From Pseudomonas sp. HMWF021 (GTDB taxonomy: Bacteria > Pseudomonadota > Gammaproteobacteria > Pseudomonadales > Pseudomonadaceae), in the NCBI RefSeq assembly GCF_003061005.1, contig NZ_QAIK01000143.1, positions 25,402 to 64,123 on the forward strand: DNA of 38,722 nucleotides, in the 5' to 3' direction. The position numbers and the translations under genes are program-made. This document shows, piece after piece, positions 8,036 through 15,673 of the stretch; position 1 is the first letter of the stretch; each line of letters starts with the position of its first letter. The notes under the pieces are model-generated. The model was not told the DNA's origin. It made no database searches and saw only the letters and a list, made by a program, of their open reading frames with translations.

Positions 8036-9082
8036 TTACTTGCGCGCCTCCAGAATCAGGTTGAACGGCGTTTGTGCCGCTCGGCGGAACCTGCTGAAAC
8101 CCGCCTCGGCAAACACCTTGCGCAGCTGTGATTCGCCGGCCTGTGCGCCAAGCCCGAGCCCGACCTCCTGAGACAGCGAATTGGGTGTGCAGATAAACGT
8201 CGAGGCCGCATAGAACAACCGGCCCACTGGCGTGATGTTGTCGTCCAGCGAGTCATTGGCGAACGGTTCGACCAACAGCACGGTACCGTCATCCTTGAGC
8301 GACTGCAGTGCATGTCGGGCCGCACCGACCGGATCGCCCATGTCATGCAGGCAGTCGAAATAGCAGATCAGGTCGTAGTCGTTGTCCGGGAAGTCCTTCG
8401 CCGATCCTTCCAGGAACCGCACCCGACTGCTGACGCCACCTTCCTCGGCGCGTTGGGTGGCGACGGTGATCGACGGGGCGTGGTAGTCGAAGCCGACGAA
8501 GCGCGAATTGGGAAACGCCTGGGCCATGATCACCGTCGAGGCGCCATGCCCGCAGCCGATGTCGGCGACCTTCGCGCCGGCCTCAAGCTTTGCCACCACC
8601 CCGTCCAGGGCCGGCAACCACTCGTTGATCAGATGACCCTTGTAGCCGGGTCGAAAGAACCGCTCGGTGCCGCTGAACATGCACGGATGATGATCGCCCC
8701 ATGGCAGAGCGCCGTTGCCGCGCATGGCTTTGATCAGTTTGTCTTTGTCGAGGAAAAAAGAGGCCACGATCCCGAGACCGCCAGCGACATATTGCGGCGA
8801 GTTTTCCACGGCCAGTGCCTGTGCCTGTTCTTCTGGCAGGCGGAACAGTCCATCGCGGTGTTCCAGATAACCGGAGGCCGCGTGGGCGCTCAGCCATTCG
8901 CGCACCAGGCGCGGGTTGCAGGCGGTTTTTTCAGCAAGGGTCTGCGGGCTGACTGGCTGATTGTCAGCCATTGCCCGGTACAGGCCGAGTTCTTCGCCGA
9001 CGATGACGTTGGCCAGCATCGCCGCGCCGCCCATGTCGTTGACCAGTTTGCCCATGAATGCGTTGAGTCTTGTTTCGTCCAT
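8036..9082 (-). CDS. Winged-helix class I SAM-dependent methyltransferase
   Basis: This 348-residue protein has an N-terminal winged-helix/dimerisation domain (about residues 10-90; LAEKTACNPRLVREWLSAHA is the helix-turn-helix-like part) and a C-terminal Rossmann methyltransferase domain with the SAM motif VADIGCGHGAST. YDLICYFDCLHDMGDP is the motif IV region. The layout is that of small-molecule O- or N-methyltransferases whose winged helix serves dimer formation, so it need not bind DNA. The start at 9082 (MDETRLNAFMGK) has AGGAG upstream; an in-frame start 39 bases earlier is less likely. It is divergent from the DUF4242 and second methyltransferase genes. The substrate is unknown. Confidence 0.85.
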   Translation of the reverse strand: MDETRLNAFMGKLVNDMGGAAMLANVIVGEELGLYRAMADNQPVSPQTLAEKTACNPRLVREWLSAHAASGYLEHRDGLFRLPEEQAQALAVENSPQYVAGGLGIVASFFLDKDKLIKAMRGNGALPWGDHHPCMFSGTERFFRPGYKGHLINEWLPALDGVVAKLEAGAKVADIGCGHGASTVIMAQAFPNSRFVGFDYHAPSITVATQRAEEGGVSSRVRFLEGSAKDFPDNDYDLICYFDCLHDMGDPVGAARHALQSLKDDGTVLLVEPFANDSLDDNITPVGRLFYAASTFICTPNSLSQEVGLGLGAQAGESQLRKVFAEAGFSRFRRAAQTPFNLILEARK

Positions 9083-9451
9083 CACGAGTGCTCCTGATAC
9101 AGGATCACCGTCCGGTGGCAAAACGTTGTCGAGGCATGGGCCGCAGGGCGGTGGTCACAGAAGTGGGCAGGGCACAGCAGACGTCGTCCTGCATTCCCCC
9201 TCGACTGGGTAATGAAACAGTCTAGTCGGGCTGTAGCAAGCTGCAGGCTTTGTGACTCCCACAGGTGGTGGGTGATGCGCCATCGCCGTCTGTGTTTCGG
9301 GGGCTTTACACAAGTGCGCCATTCATCGGCCGAGTCGGTGTTTCACGGGCTCTTCGGACGATTGGCAGGGACGCCGATGACCCTCGGCGCGATAGTGAAT
9401 GAGCAGGGCCACTGCCGGCCCCGTCACTGATAAGAAGAACGCGAGGTTGCC
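9083..9451. other. Divergent intergenic region
   Basis: About 370 bp separate the divergent methyltransferase and DUF4242 genes. It should hold promoters for both directions. No convincing -35/-10 pair, REP or hairpin was recognised. GAGG five bases before 9452 is the ribosome-binding site of the next gene. Confidence 0.5.
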
Positions 9452-9724
9452 ATGCCGAAATTCGTGATTGAACGCGAGATTGCAGGGGCCGGAAAGCTGT
9501 CGGAGCAAGAACTCAAAGCCGTGTCGCAAACCTCCTGTCAGGTGTTGCGCGAGCTCGGGCCGCACGTGCAATGGCTGCACAGCTATGTCACTGCCGACAA
9601 GATCTATTGCGTGTACATCGCACCGGATGAAGAGCAGGTGCGCGAACACGCCAGGCTTGGCGGTTTTCCGGCCAACAGTGTGGCGCGGGTGATGACGGTC
9701 ATCGACCCGACCACGGCTGAATGA
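9452..9724 (+). CDS. DUF4242 (SCO4226-like, nickel-binding type) small protein
   Basis: This 90-residue soluble protein starts MPKFVIEREIAGAGKLSEQEL and contains WLHSYVTADKIYCVYIAPDEE and HARLGGFPANSV, the pattern of DUF4242 proteins. These adopt a ferredoxin-like fold, and the Streptomyces member SCO4226 binds nickel. Whether this copy binds metal is not known; His and Cys candidates are present (His43, Cys53, His66). It precedes a methyltransferase gene by 30 bp and probably shares its transcript. Confidence 0.8.
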   Translation: MPKFVIEREIAGAGKLSEQELKAVSQTSCQVLRELGPHVQWLHSYVTADKIYCVYIAPDEEQVREHARLGGFPANSVARVMTVIDPTTAE

Positions 9725-9754
9725 CGTCAACCCGACTGCAGCGGAGCGCAATAG

Positions 9755-10567
9755 ATGAGCACCCCTATTGATCTGGCCGGCCTGAAGGAGCGCCAGAAAG
9801 TCGCCTGGGCCAGCGGCGATTACGCGGTGATCGGTACCACCCTGCAGATCGTCGGTGAAAACCTCGCCGAAGCTTGCGACCTGCGCTGTGACGAGCAGGT
9901 GCTGGACGTGGCCGCGGGCAATGGCAATGCGACGCTGGCGGCGGCCCGGCGTGGATGTCTGGTGACGTCCACCGACTACGTGGCGGCGCTGTTGGAGCGA
10001 GGCCAGGATCGGGCGCGGGCCGAGCATCTGGACGTGACCTTTCAGGTCGCCGATGCCGAAGCGTTGCCGTTCGCCGATGAGAGTTACGATGCGGTGCTTT
10101 CGACCTTCGGCGTGATGTTCGCTCCGGATCACGCCACTGCGGCAGCAGAACTGGCTCGGGTCTGCCGGCGAGGCGGGCGGATCGGCCTGGCAAACTGGAC
10201 GCCGGAAGGTTTCGTCGGGCAGATGTTCAAGCTGCTAGGCCGCCATGTGCCACCGCCCCCCGTGGCCCAGCCGCCGTCGAACTGGGGCACCGAAGCGTGG
10301 CTGCACAGCCATTTCGACGAACGTGAATTTTTGCTGCAGGTCACCCGGCGCACGTTCAACTTTCGCTATCGCTCGGCGGCGCATTTCATCGACATTTTCC
10401 GCCACTGGTACGGGCCGGTGCACAAGGCATTTGCGGCGCTGCCACCGGAAAGCGCGCAGGCGCTGGAGAGTGATCTGGCGGATTTGCTCAACCGGTCGAA
10501 CCGGGCAGGGGAGGGATCGCTGGTGGTGCCGAGCGAGTATCTGGAGGTGGTTCTCACTAAACGCTGA
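9755..10567 (+). CDS. Class I SAM-dependent methyltransferase
   Basis: This 270-residue soluble enzyme has the UbiE/Methyltransf_11-type core: VLDVAAGNGNATLAAARRG (SAM-binding loop, about residues 49-67), then the acidic STDYVAALLERG, VADAEALPFADESYDAVLSTF, and RVCRRGGRIGLANWTPEGF. The C-terminal part (FNFRYRSAAHFIDIFRHWYGPV onward) probably forms the substrate lid. It follows the DUF4242 gene closely and likely forms an operon with it. The substrate cannot be inferred. A REP pair lies 18 bp downstream, before convergent pcs. Confidence 0.85.
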   Translation: MSTPIDLAGLKERQKVAWASGDYAVIGTTLQIVGENLAEACDLRCDEQVLDVAAGNGNATLAAARRGCLVTSTDYVAALLERGQDRARAEHLDVTFQVADAEALPFADESYDAVLSTFGVMFAPDHATAAAELARVCRRGGRIGLANWTPEGFVGQMFKLLGRHVPPPPVAQPPSNWGTEAWLHSHFDEREFLLQVTRRTFNFRYRSAAHFIDIFRHWYGPVHKAFAALPPESAQALESDLADLLNRSNRAGEGSLVVPSEYLEVVLTKR

Positions 10568-10585
10568 GACACCAATGAACCCCCT

Positions 10586-10666
10586 GTAGGAGCTGCCGCA
10601 GGCTGCGATCTTTTGATCTTGGTTTTAAAAGCAGATCAAAAGATCGCAGCCTGCGGCAGCTCCTAC
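10586..10666. repeat. REP pair, GTAGGAGCTGCC type (locus 4)
   Basis: Near-perfect inverted pair with the GCAGGC variant of the arm and an AT-rich centre, between the convergent methyltransferase and pcs genes. Confidence 0.93.
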
Positions 10667-10682
10667 ATGGGACGGGGTAGGT

Positions 10683-11405
10683 TTATTTCAGGTGCTTCCC
10701 ATCAAACCACTCCAGCGCCGTGCGCCAGATGCAGATCCCCAGAAAGTAAGCCGACATCAGCAGCCACAAACCCATCACCAGCGGATTGATCACCGGGTGA
10801 TTGAGCACCAGCGACAGGCTGCACAGCAGCCAGATTGCCGTCACCGCGATGTTGATCGGCATGAACCGGCGCACGCGGAACGGATGGAGGAATTTCATCC
10901 GGGTGACGGTCAGCAGGGCCAGGCCGATGACGGTCAGGAAAGTGATCCACGGCCCCGGGTTGATAATGTAGAGGCACAAAGCAACGACGTTCCACGCGGC
11001 TGGGAAGCCGACAAAGTAATTGTCCTTGCTCTTCATGTTGACGTTGCAGAAGCAGAACAGCGACGACACCAGAATCAGCGACACGGTCAGCAGCAAGGTG
11101 TAGTCCGGCAGCGGGATGTAGCGATAGATGAACAGCGCCGGAATGAACACGTAGGTCAGGTAGTCGATCACCAGATCGAGGATCGAGCCGTCGAAACTCG
11201 GCAGCACCGATTGCACATTGACCTTGCGCGCCAATGCGCCGTCGAGACCATCGACGATCAGCGCCACGCCCAGCCACATCAGGCAATGGGTCGGCTGGTT
11301 CTCCAGCAGCGCGAGGGTCGCCAGAAAGGCAGTGACCACGCCAGTCGCGGTAAAACCATGGGCGCCCCATGCTTTGAGCCTGGCGATGTGTACGGTCGAT
11401 ATCAC
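10683..11405 (-). CDS. pcs: Phosphatidylcholine synthase
   Basis: This 240-residue inner-membrane CDP-alcohol phosphotransferase condenses CDP-diacylglycerol with choline to give phosphatidylcholine. The active-site signature runs from Asp52 (DGLDGALAR, residues 52-60) through Gly73, Asp77 and Asp81 (DGSILDLVIDYLTYVFIP). The 12-residue spacing between the AR pair and the glycine is what I recall for Pcs rather than for other family members. About seven or eight membrane helices follow. The start is GTG at 11405, with GGAG nine bases upstream. It is a single gene. Choline taken up from the host or plant would be the substrate, which makes PC synthesis depend on exogenous choline. Confidence 0.88.
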   Translation of the reverse strand: MISTVHIARLKAWGAHGFTATGVVTAFLATLALLENQPTHCLMWLGVALIVDGLDGALARKVNVQSVLPSFDGSILDLVIDYLTYVFIPALFIYRYIPLPDYTLLLTVSLILVSSLFCFCNVNMKSKDNYFVGFPAAWNVVALCLYIINPGPWITFLTVIGLALLTVTRMKFLHPFRVRRFMPINIAVTAIWLLCSLSLVLNHPVINPLVMGLWLLMSAYFLGICIWRTALEWFDGKHLK

Positions 11406-11667
11406 AGGGGCGTTCTCCAGAAAAATGAAGCAAGCCGGGTATCACCCTCGGGGAGCAAGGGTGCCGGCAAACCGGGTCGGGGTTGCAGCTATCGACCGGT
11501 TTGGCCGGGATAAGGTTCATCACCTTTGAATCTTAGCTGGCTGCGCAAAAAATACGCTGGCGAGATTCACCGACGACAGTCGGTGTCAGCCAAACGGTGC
11601 TGGCGCGATGGCTGCGGCGGTCTATTGTTGCCTGACGCGGTTAACGCCAATGCCTGAGGACGAGATC

Positions 11668-12426
11668 ATGAACACCAGCGATTTGCTTGAACAACTGCTG
11701 CGAGGCCAGGCCTCGGCGGGACAACAAAGCGGTGCCTCGGCTGGCGGTGGTTTGGGCGGCCTGCTCGGCGGTCTTTTGGGCGGCGGCGCGAGCGCAGGTG
11801 CCAGTGGCGCGCAGCCCGGTGGACTGGGCGGTCTGGGTGGATTGCTGGGTGGTCTGCTTGGCGGTGGCAGTAGCGGTGGGTTGGGCGGCGCGCTCGGCGG
11901 GGCACTGGGTGGTGGCGGTACACAAAGCCGTTCCGGCGGCACCAATTATGCGGCGCTCGCTTCGCTGGGGATGATGGCGTTCCAGGCGTATCAGGCCTGG
12001 CAACGCAGCCAGGCATCCGCAGCGCCGCAACAGATCCCGCAAACGGCGAATCTGCTGGCCGGCCCCGAAGTCGAAGAACACAGCCATGCGGTACTGCGGG
12101 CGCTGATCGCGGCGGCCAAGGCCGACGGTGAGATCGATGCCCGGGAACAGCAGATGATCAATGGTGAAATCAGCAAGCACACCGATGACCCGCAATTGCA
12201 GCAGTGGTTTGAAAGCGAGGTCGCCAAACCGCTGGACGCGAACGAAGTCGCCGAGGCCGCCAACGGCGACCCGGCCATGGCCGCCGAAATGTACCTGGTC
12301 AGCGTGATCCTGGTGGACGACCAGCAGGACGCCGAACGCAACTACCTGGATGAACTGGCGGCGGCGTTGCAGATCGATCCGCAATTGCAGGTGCATCTGG
12401 AGCAGCAGGCCAAGGGGCAGGCTTGA
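11668..12426 (+). CDS. DUF533 / TerB-like protein with a long Gly-rich segment
   Basis: This 252-residue protein starts MNTSDLLEQLLRGQ. A low-complexity region of Gly, Leu, Ala and Ser (about residues 20-95, with repeated GGLGGLLGG blocks) follows, then a short hydrophobic helix (ASLGMMAFQAYQAW), then an acidic all-helical TerB-like domain from about residue 128 (HAVLRALIAAAKADGEIDAREQQMI). The pattern matches YebE/DUF533 proteins, which have no clear biochemical role. The start at 11668 has GAGG upstream and is preferred over an ATG 60 bases earlier. A REP pair begins eight bases after the stop. Confidence 0.85.
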   Translation: MNTSDLLEQLLRGQASAGQQSGASAGGGLGGLLGGLLGGGASAGASGAQPGGLGGLGGLLGGLLGGGSSGGLGGALGGALGGGGTQSRSGGTNYAALASLGMMAFQAYQAWQRSQASAAPQQIPQTANLLAGPEVEEHSHAVLRALIAAAKADGEIDAREQQMINGEISKHTDDPQLQQWFESEVAKPLDANEVAEAANGDPAMAAEMYLVSVILVDDQQDAERNYLDELAAALQIDPQLQVHLEQQAKGQA

Positions 12427-12433
12427 CGCAACG

Positions 12434-12514
12434 TCAAAAGATCGCAGCCTTCGGCAGCTCCTACAGGGGAAAGCGTTTCACATGTAGGAGCTGCCGAAGG
12501 CTGCGATCTTTTGA
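12434..12514. repeat. REP pair flanking the RAYT gene, 3' side (locus 5)
   Basis: Inverted REP pair (TCAAAAGATCGCAGCC to GGCTGCGATCTTTTGA). It ends three bases before the stop codon of the RAYT gene and, with 13061-13132, encloses that gene. Confidence 0.94.
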
Positions 12515-12517
12515 TCC

Positions 12518-12976
12518 TCAAAGCCAAATTGCGTCCCACAACGGGTAATCACCCAAGCGCTGTACCAGACCGGCCCGCAATGGATTCATGACGATGTAGC
12601 GGGCGGCCGCTTTCAAATTTTCATCGCGACGCAAGGCCCGGTCGTGATAACCGCGCTGCCACAGCGGCTCCGAGTTGCCTCGCAGCAGGTTGACCGAGCG
12701 ACTGCTGCGTGATTTGACGCGGCACATCAATTGCGCCAGAGAACCTCGCTTGAGCTCAACGAGCCAATGCAGGTGATCCGGCATGGCCACCCAAGCCAAA
12801 GACACAACCAATCCTGCCTCATCCGCCGCGCGCATCTGTTCAATCAACAATCGTCCGATTCTCCAGTCGGCAAAAATCGGCCGACGCTCTTCAATAACTG
12901 CCGTCAACAAATAAACCCGCCCAACCTCCGAATACCGCCCCTTGCGTAAACCGCACGCTCTTGCAGCCTCAGGCAT
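12518..12976 (-). CDS. REP-associated tyrosine transposase (RAYT)
   Basis: This roughly 152-residue single-domain Y1/HUH nuclease is related to IS200/IS605 transposases. The metal-binding HUH motif is MPDHLHWLVEL (His68, His70), and the catalytic tyrosine is probably Tyr127 in AARYIVMNPLRAG. The YSEVGRVYLLTAVIEERRPIF start is typical of RAYTs. I place the start at 12976 because GGAGG lies eight bases upstream; an in-frame ATG 15 bases earlier overlaps that site. The gene appears intact. RAYTs are single-copy, chromosomally maintained proteins thought to mobilise REPINs. Both neighbours here are REP pairs of the family most frequent in this window, which are presumably its substrates. Confidence 0.92.
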   Translation of the reverse strand: MPEAARACGLRKGRYSEVGRVYLLTAVIEERRPIFADWRIGRLLIEQMRAADEAGLVVSLAWVAMPDHLHWLVELKRGSLAQLMCRVKSRSSRSVNLLRGNSEPLWQRGYHDRALRRDENLKAAARYIVMNPLRAGLVQRLGDYPLWDAIWL

Positions 12977-13060
12977 TCCATTGCCCTCCATAAACCATCG
13001 TCCTAGAACACTAGCGCTCCAAAAACAATCCGCGAACCAAAGCCATTACACGATGTAAAT

Positions 13061-13132
13061 GTAGGAGCTGCCGAAGGCTGCGATCTTTTGATTTTTGAAG
13101 ATCAAAAGATCGCAGCCTTCGGCAGCTCCTAC
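13061..13132. repeat. REP pair flanking the RAYT gene, 5' side (locus 6)
   Basis: Inverted REP pair with a very short centre, upstream of the RAYT gene. An 8-bp tandem repeat begins two bases after its right arm. Confidence 0.94.
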
Positions 13133-13133
13133 A

Positions 13134-13176
13134 GTGGTCAAGTGGTCAAGTGGTCAAGTGGTCAAGTGATCAAGTG
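13134..13176. repeat. 8-bp tandem repeat (GTGGTCAA), five units
   Basis: Four exact units of GTGGTCAA and a fifth with one change (GTGATCAA), followed by a partial GTG. It abuts the REP pair and lies about 140 bp upstream of the diiron protein gene. Copy number of such a repeat can change by slippage. Confidence 0.95.
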
Positions 13177-13312
13177 AAAGAAAACCGGTGCTAATCCCGC
13201 CGTCCGTCAGGGCAATTTTCATGTCGATTGAATTTTTATCCGTAGCGGTTGCTCTGCTGCTGTAGAGGCGTGAAACAACGCCCTGAACGGCCAACCGAAC
13301 GAGAACACTGAC

Positions 13313-14692
13313 ATGACTGCCCTGACTCCCCTGCAAGCGCCGAGCGCGCAGCAACAGCCGATCATTGCCGACGGTGATCTGCGGCGTATTTATGAAGCGC
13401 TGTTGCTCGACGATCAGTCTGAGAGACTCGCGCATGATTTTCTCGATGAACAGTTGCTGCGTGCCGCGCAGTTGCCTGAAGAGCTGCCGCAGAATCCATC
13501 TGTCTGGCAAGCCTGGGTCGCTGGACATTGCGCCGAAGTCGCCCGGCAATACGCCGACTACCTGCAACAGCGCCAGGCCGGCGGGCCGCGCCAGTTCTTC
13601 AGCAACAAGGCCCATGCGCTGTACTTTCTGCAAGCCGTGGCGCCGACGAAGCTGGTGGACGGTGCGTGGCTGTACGGCCTGCTGCCGCAATGGCGCGACC
13701 CGCGTTTCGACGGGTTGCTGTGCACCTATCTGGAAGAACTCGGCGACGGCAATCCGGCGCAGAACCACGTGGTGATCTACCGCAAACTGCTCGCCGAACA
13801 CGGTTTGCAAGACGCCAGCGCCATCGCCGACGAACGCTACCTGCAAGGCGCGCTGCAACTGGCGCTCGGTGCCTGCGGCGAGAGCTTTCTGCCGGAGGTG
13901 ATCGGCTACAACCTCGGTTACGAACAATTGCCGCTGCACTTGCTGATCAGCGCTTACGAACTCAGCGAACTGGGCCTTGACCCGTACTACTTCACCCTCC
14001 ACGTGACCATCGACAACGCCAGCACCGGCCATGCGCAAAAAGCCGTACAGTCGGTGCTCGATCTGCTGCCGCTGGAAGCCGATCGCGGCGAATTCCTGCG
14101 CCGGGTTTCGCTGGGCTATCGACTCAACGACCTGGGGCAGGGCAGCCGCGCGATCATCGAAGGTTTTGACCTGGAACACGAAGTGCTGGCGATGCTCGAG
14201 CGCAAACGTCCGTTCGGTCAGCACATGCACTCGGACTATTGCCGCTTTGAAGGCAAGACCGTCAATCAGTGGCTGGCCACGCCCGAGCAACTGCCGGGGT
14301 TCCTGCAGGCGATGCAGGACAAAGGCTGGATCAAGCGTCATGAAGATCCGCAGGCCAGCCGCTTCTGGCAGTTGATCGACGGCGACGGTGCGGCAATGTT
14401 CGGCGTGTTCAGCCCGTATGAAAAGCAGCTGCTGCACGACTGGATCGCCGGTGACTGGACACCGTCCGAGCAACGCAAAGCACCAAGACGCACCCGTCAG
14501 GTTGCAACCCCCGACGCCGCCGTGCCCGAGCACGATCCCGATGTACAGCGCCTGATGTCTGAGCTGCAAGGCAAGGACGGCCACGCGCAAATGGCGACGC
14601 TGATCCCATGGTTGTCCCCGGCTCGCCATGCCCACCCGGCAGGTCTGTTGGCGACCCGGCGCTTCATCGAACTCAAATCCAGTCTGCGCTAA
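13313..14692 (+). CDS. Heme-oxygenase-like diiron oxidase (iron-containing redox enzyme family)
   Basis: This 459-residue soluble protein has a middle part (about residues 70-260) that resembles the Haem_oxygenas_2/HDO fold. Candidate iron ligands are Glu141 or Glu142 and His152 in YLEELGDGNPAQNHVVIY, Glu204 in GYNLGYE, and His230, Asp234 and His240 in YFTLHVTIDNASTGHA. This Glu/His/Glu/Asp/His spread is typical of HDO enzymes, which carry out O2-dependent C-C or C-N chemistry on small molecules. Residues 260-380 form an extra conserved-looking region (GQHMHSDYCRFEGKT), and the tail is basic. It starts with GAGAA upstream and is followed after 10 bp by a methyltransferase gene and then ligD. 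The substrate is unknown; the family call is by motif reading only. Confidence 0.75.
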   Translation: MTALTPLQAPSAQQQPIIADGDLRRIYEALLLDDQSERLAHDFLDEQLLRAAQLPEELPQNPSVWQAWVAGHCAEVARQYADYLQQRQAGGPRQFFSNKAHALYFLQAVAPTKLVDGAWLYGLLPQWRDPRFDGLLCTYLEELGDGNPAQNHVVIYRKLLAEHGLQDASAIADERYLQGALQLALGACGESFLPEVIGYNLGYEQLPLHLLISAYELSELGLDPYYFTLHVTIDNASTGHAQKAVQSVLDLLPLEADRGEFLRRVSLGYRLNDLGQGSRAIIEGFDLEHEVLAMLERKRPFGQHMHSDYCRFEGKTVNQWLATPEQLPGFLQAMQDKGWIKRHEDPQASRFWQLIDGDGAAMFGVFSPYEKQLLHDWIAGDWTPSEQRKAPRRTRQVATPDAAVPEHDPDVQRLMSELQGKDGHAQMATLIPWLSPARHAHPAGLLATRRFIELKSSLR

Positions 14693-14702
14693 GGAAAAAT
14701 CC

Positions 14703-15656
14703 ATGAATCAGGAAGAACAATTGTCCGCCGACGACCTCACGCTGCTGCAACTCGGCCGGCGCCTGCAAGCTGACGGCTATCGATTTGTCACGCCAACGCC
14801 ACTGACCCATCAGCGCGTCAACCAGCGTGACGAAGGGCAGGCTGCGGAGACCTTGCGTGACGTGTTCGGCTGGTCGCGCCCGTTTGAGCCGGGACTGCTG
14901 TCCGCCGATGAACAGCGGCAACTGCAGGATGCTCAGGTGATCGATGTCTACGACGGCCGCCTGAAGAGCCGGGTGCGCTGGTCGAGTCTGGATGACTTGT
15001 TGTTAGTGCATTCGGGCTTTCCCACCGATGCCGCCGACTCGGTGTTTTTCGGCCCTGACACCTACCGTTTCGCGCAGCTTATTCACGCGCATCTGCAGCA
15101 GAGCTTTGCACCGATTCAGCGCGCCGTGGACATCGGCTGCGGTGCCGGCGTCGGCGCGATCCTGATTGCCCGTGCACGCCGTGAAGCCGAGGTGCTGGCC
15201 GTCGATATCAATCCCGCCGCGCTGCGCCTGACCGCGATCAACGCGGCGCTGGCCGAGGTCGCCAATGTCCAGGTGCAGGCCAGCGATGTGCTGCAGGGCA
15301 CCGACGGCAATTTCGACCTGATCGTCGCCAACCCGCCGTACATGGCTGACCCGGCCGGCCGTGCCTATCGGCATGGCGGCGGTTCACTGGGGGCCGGTTT
15401 GTCGCTGCGCATCGTCGAGCAGGCGCTCAATCGGCTGGCGCCCGGTGGCTCGTTGCTGCTGTACACCGGCGTGGCAATGGTCGATGGCCGCGATCCGTTT
15501 TTCGACACCGTGGTGCCGCGCCTGGATTCGACGCGATTCGGCTGGACCTATCGCGAGTTGGATCCCGACGTATTCGGTGAAGAGCTGTTGAACCCCGGCT
15601 ACCAGCGAGTGGACCGGATAGCCGTGGTCGCGCTGACCGTGACCCGCATTGGCTGA
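14703..15656 (+). CDS. PrmC/HemK-like SAM-dependent methyltransferase (NPPY type)
   Basis: This 317-residue enzyme has SAM-binding VDIGCGAGVGAILIAR at residues 142-157 and the catalytic NPPY motif at 210-213. NPPY is used by N-methyltransferases acting on amide or base nitrogens, such as PrmB/PrmC and adenine methyltransferases. The N-terminal 140 residues are not PrmC-like and include RVRWSSLDDLLLVHSGFPTDAADSVFFGPDTYRF, probably a substrate-recognition domain. The start at 14703 has AAGGA upstream. It lies between the diiron protein gene (10-bp gap) and ligD (17-bp gap). A substrate shared with the diiron protein, for example a modified amine, is an inference. Confidence 0.85.
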   Translation: MNQEEQLSADDLTLLQLGRRLQADGYRFVTPTPLTHQRVNQRDEGQAAETLRDVFGWSRPFEPGLLSADEQRQLQDAQVIDVYDGRLKSRVRWSSLDDLLLVHSGFPTDAADSVFFGPDTYRFAQLIHAHLQQSFAPIQRAVDIGCGAGVGAILIARARREAEVLAVDINPAALRLTAINAALAEVANVQVQASDVLQGTDGNFDLIVANPPYMADPAGRAYRHGGGSLGAGLSLRIVEQALNRLAPGGSLLLYTGVAMVDGRDPFFDTVVPRLDSTRFGWTYRELDPDVFGEELLNPGYQRVDRIAVVALTVTRIG

Positions 15657-15673
15657 CACAAGGCAGGTGCGCC

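Noticed and set aside
13154..14704. 516-residue open frame antisense to the diiron protein gene
   Set aside because: The plus-strand reading has ribosome-binding site, operon spacing and metal-ligand motifs. The antisense frame has none and runs through the 8-bp repeat.
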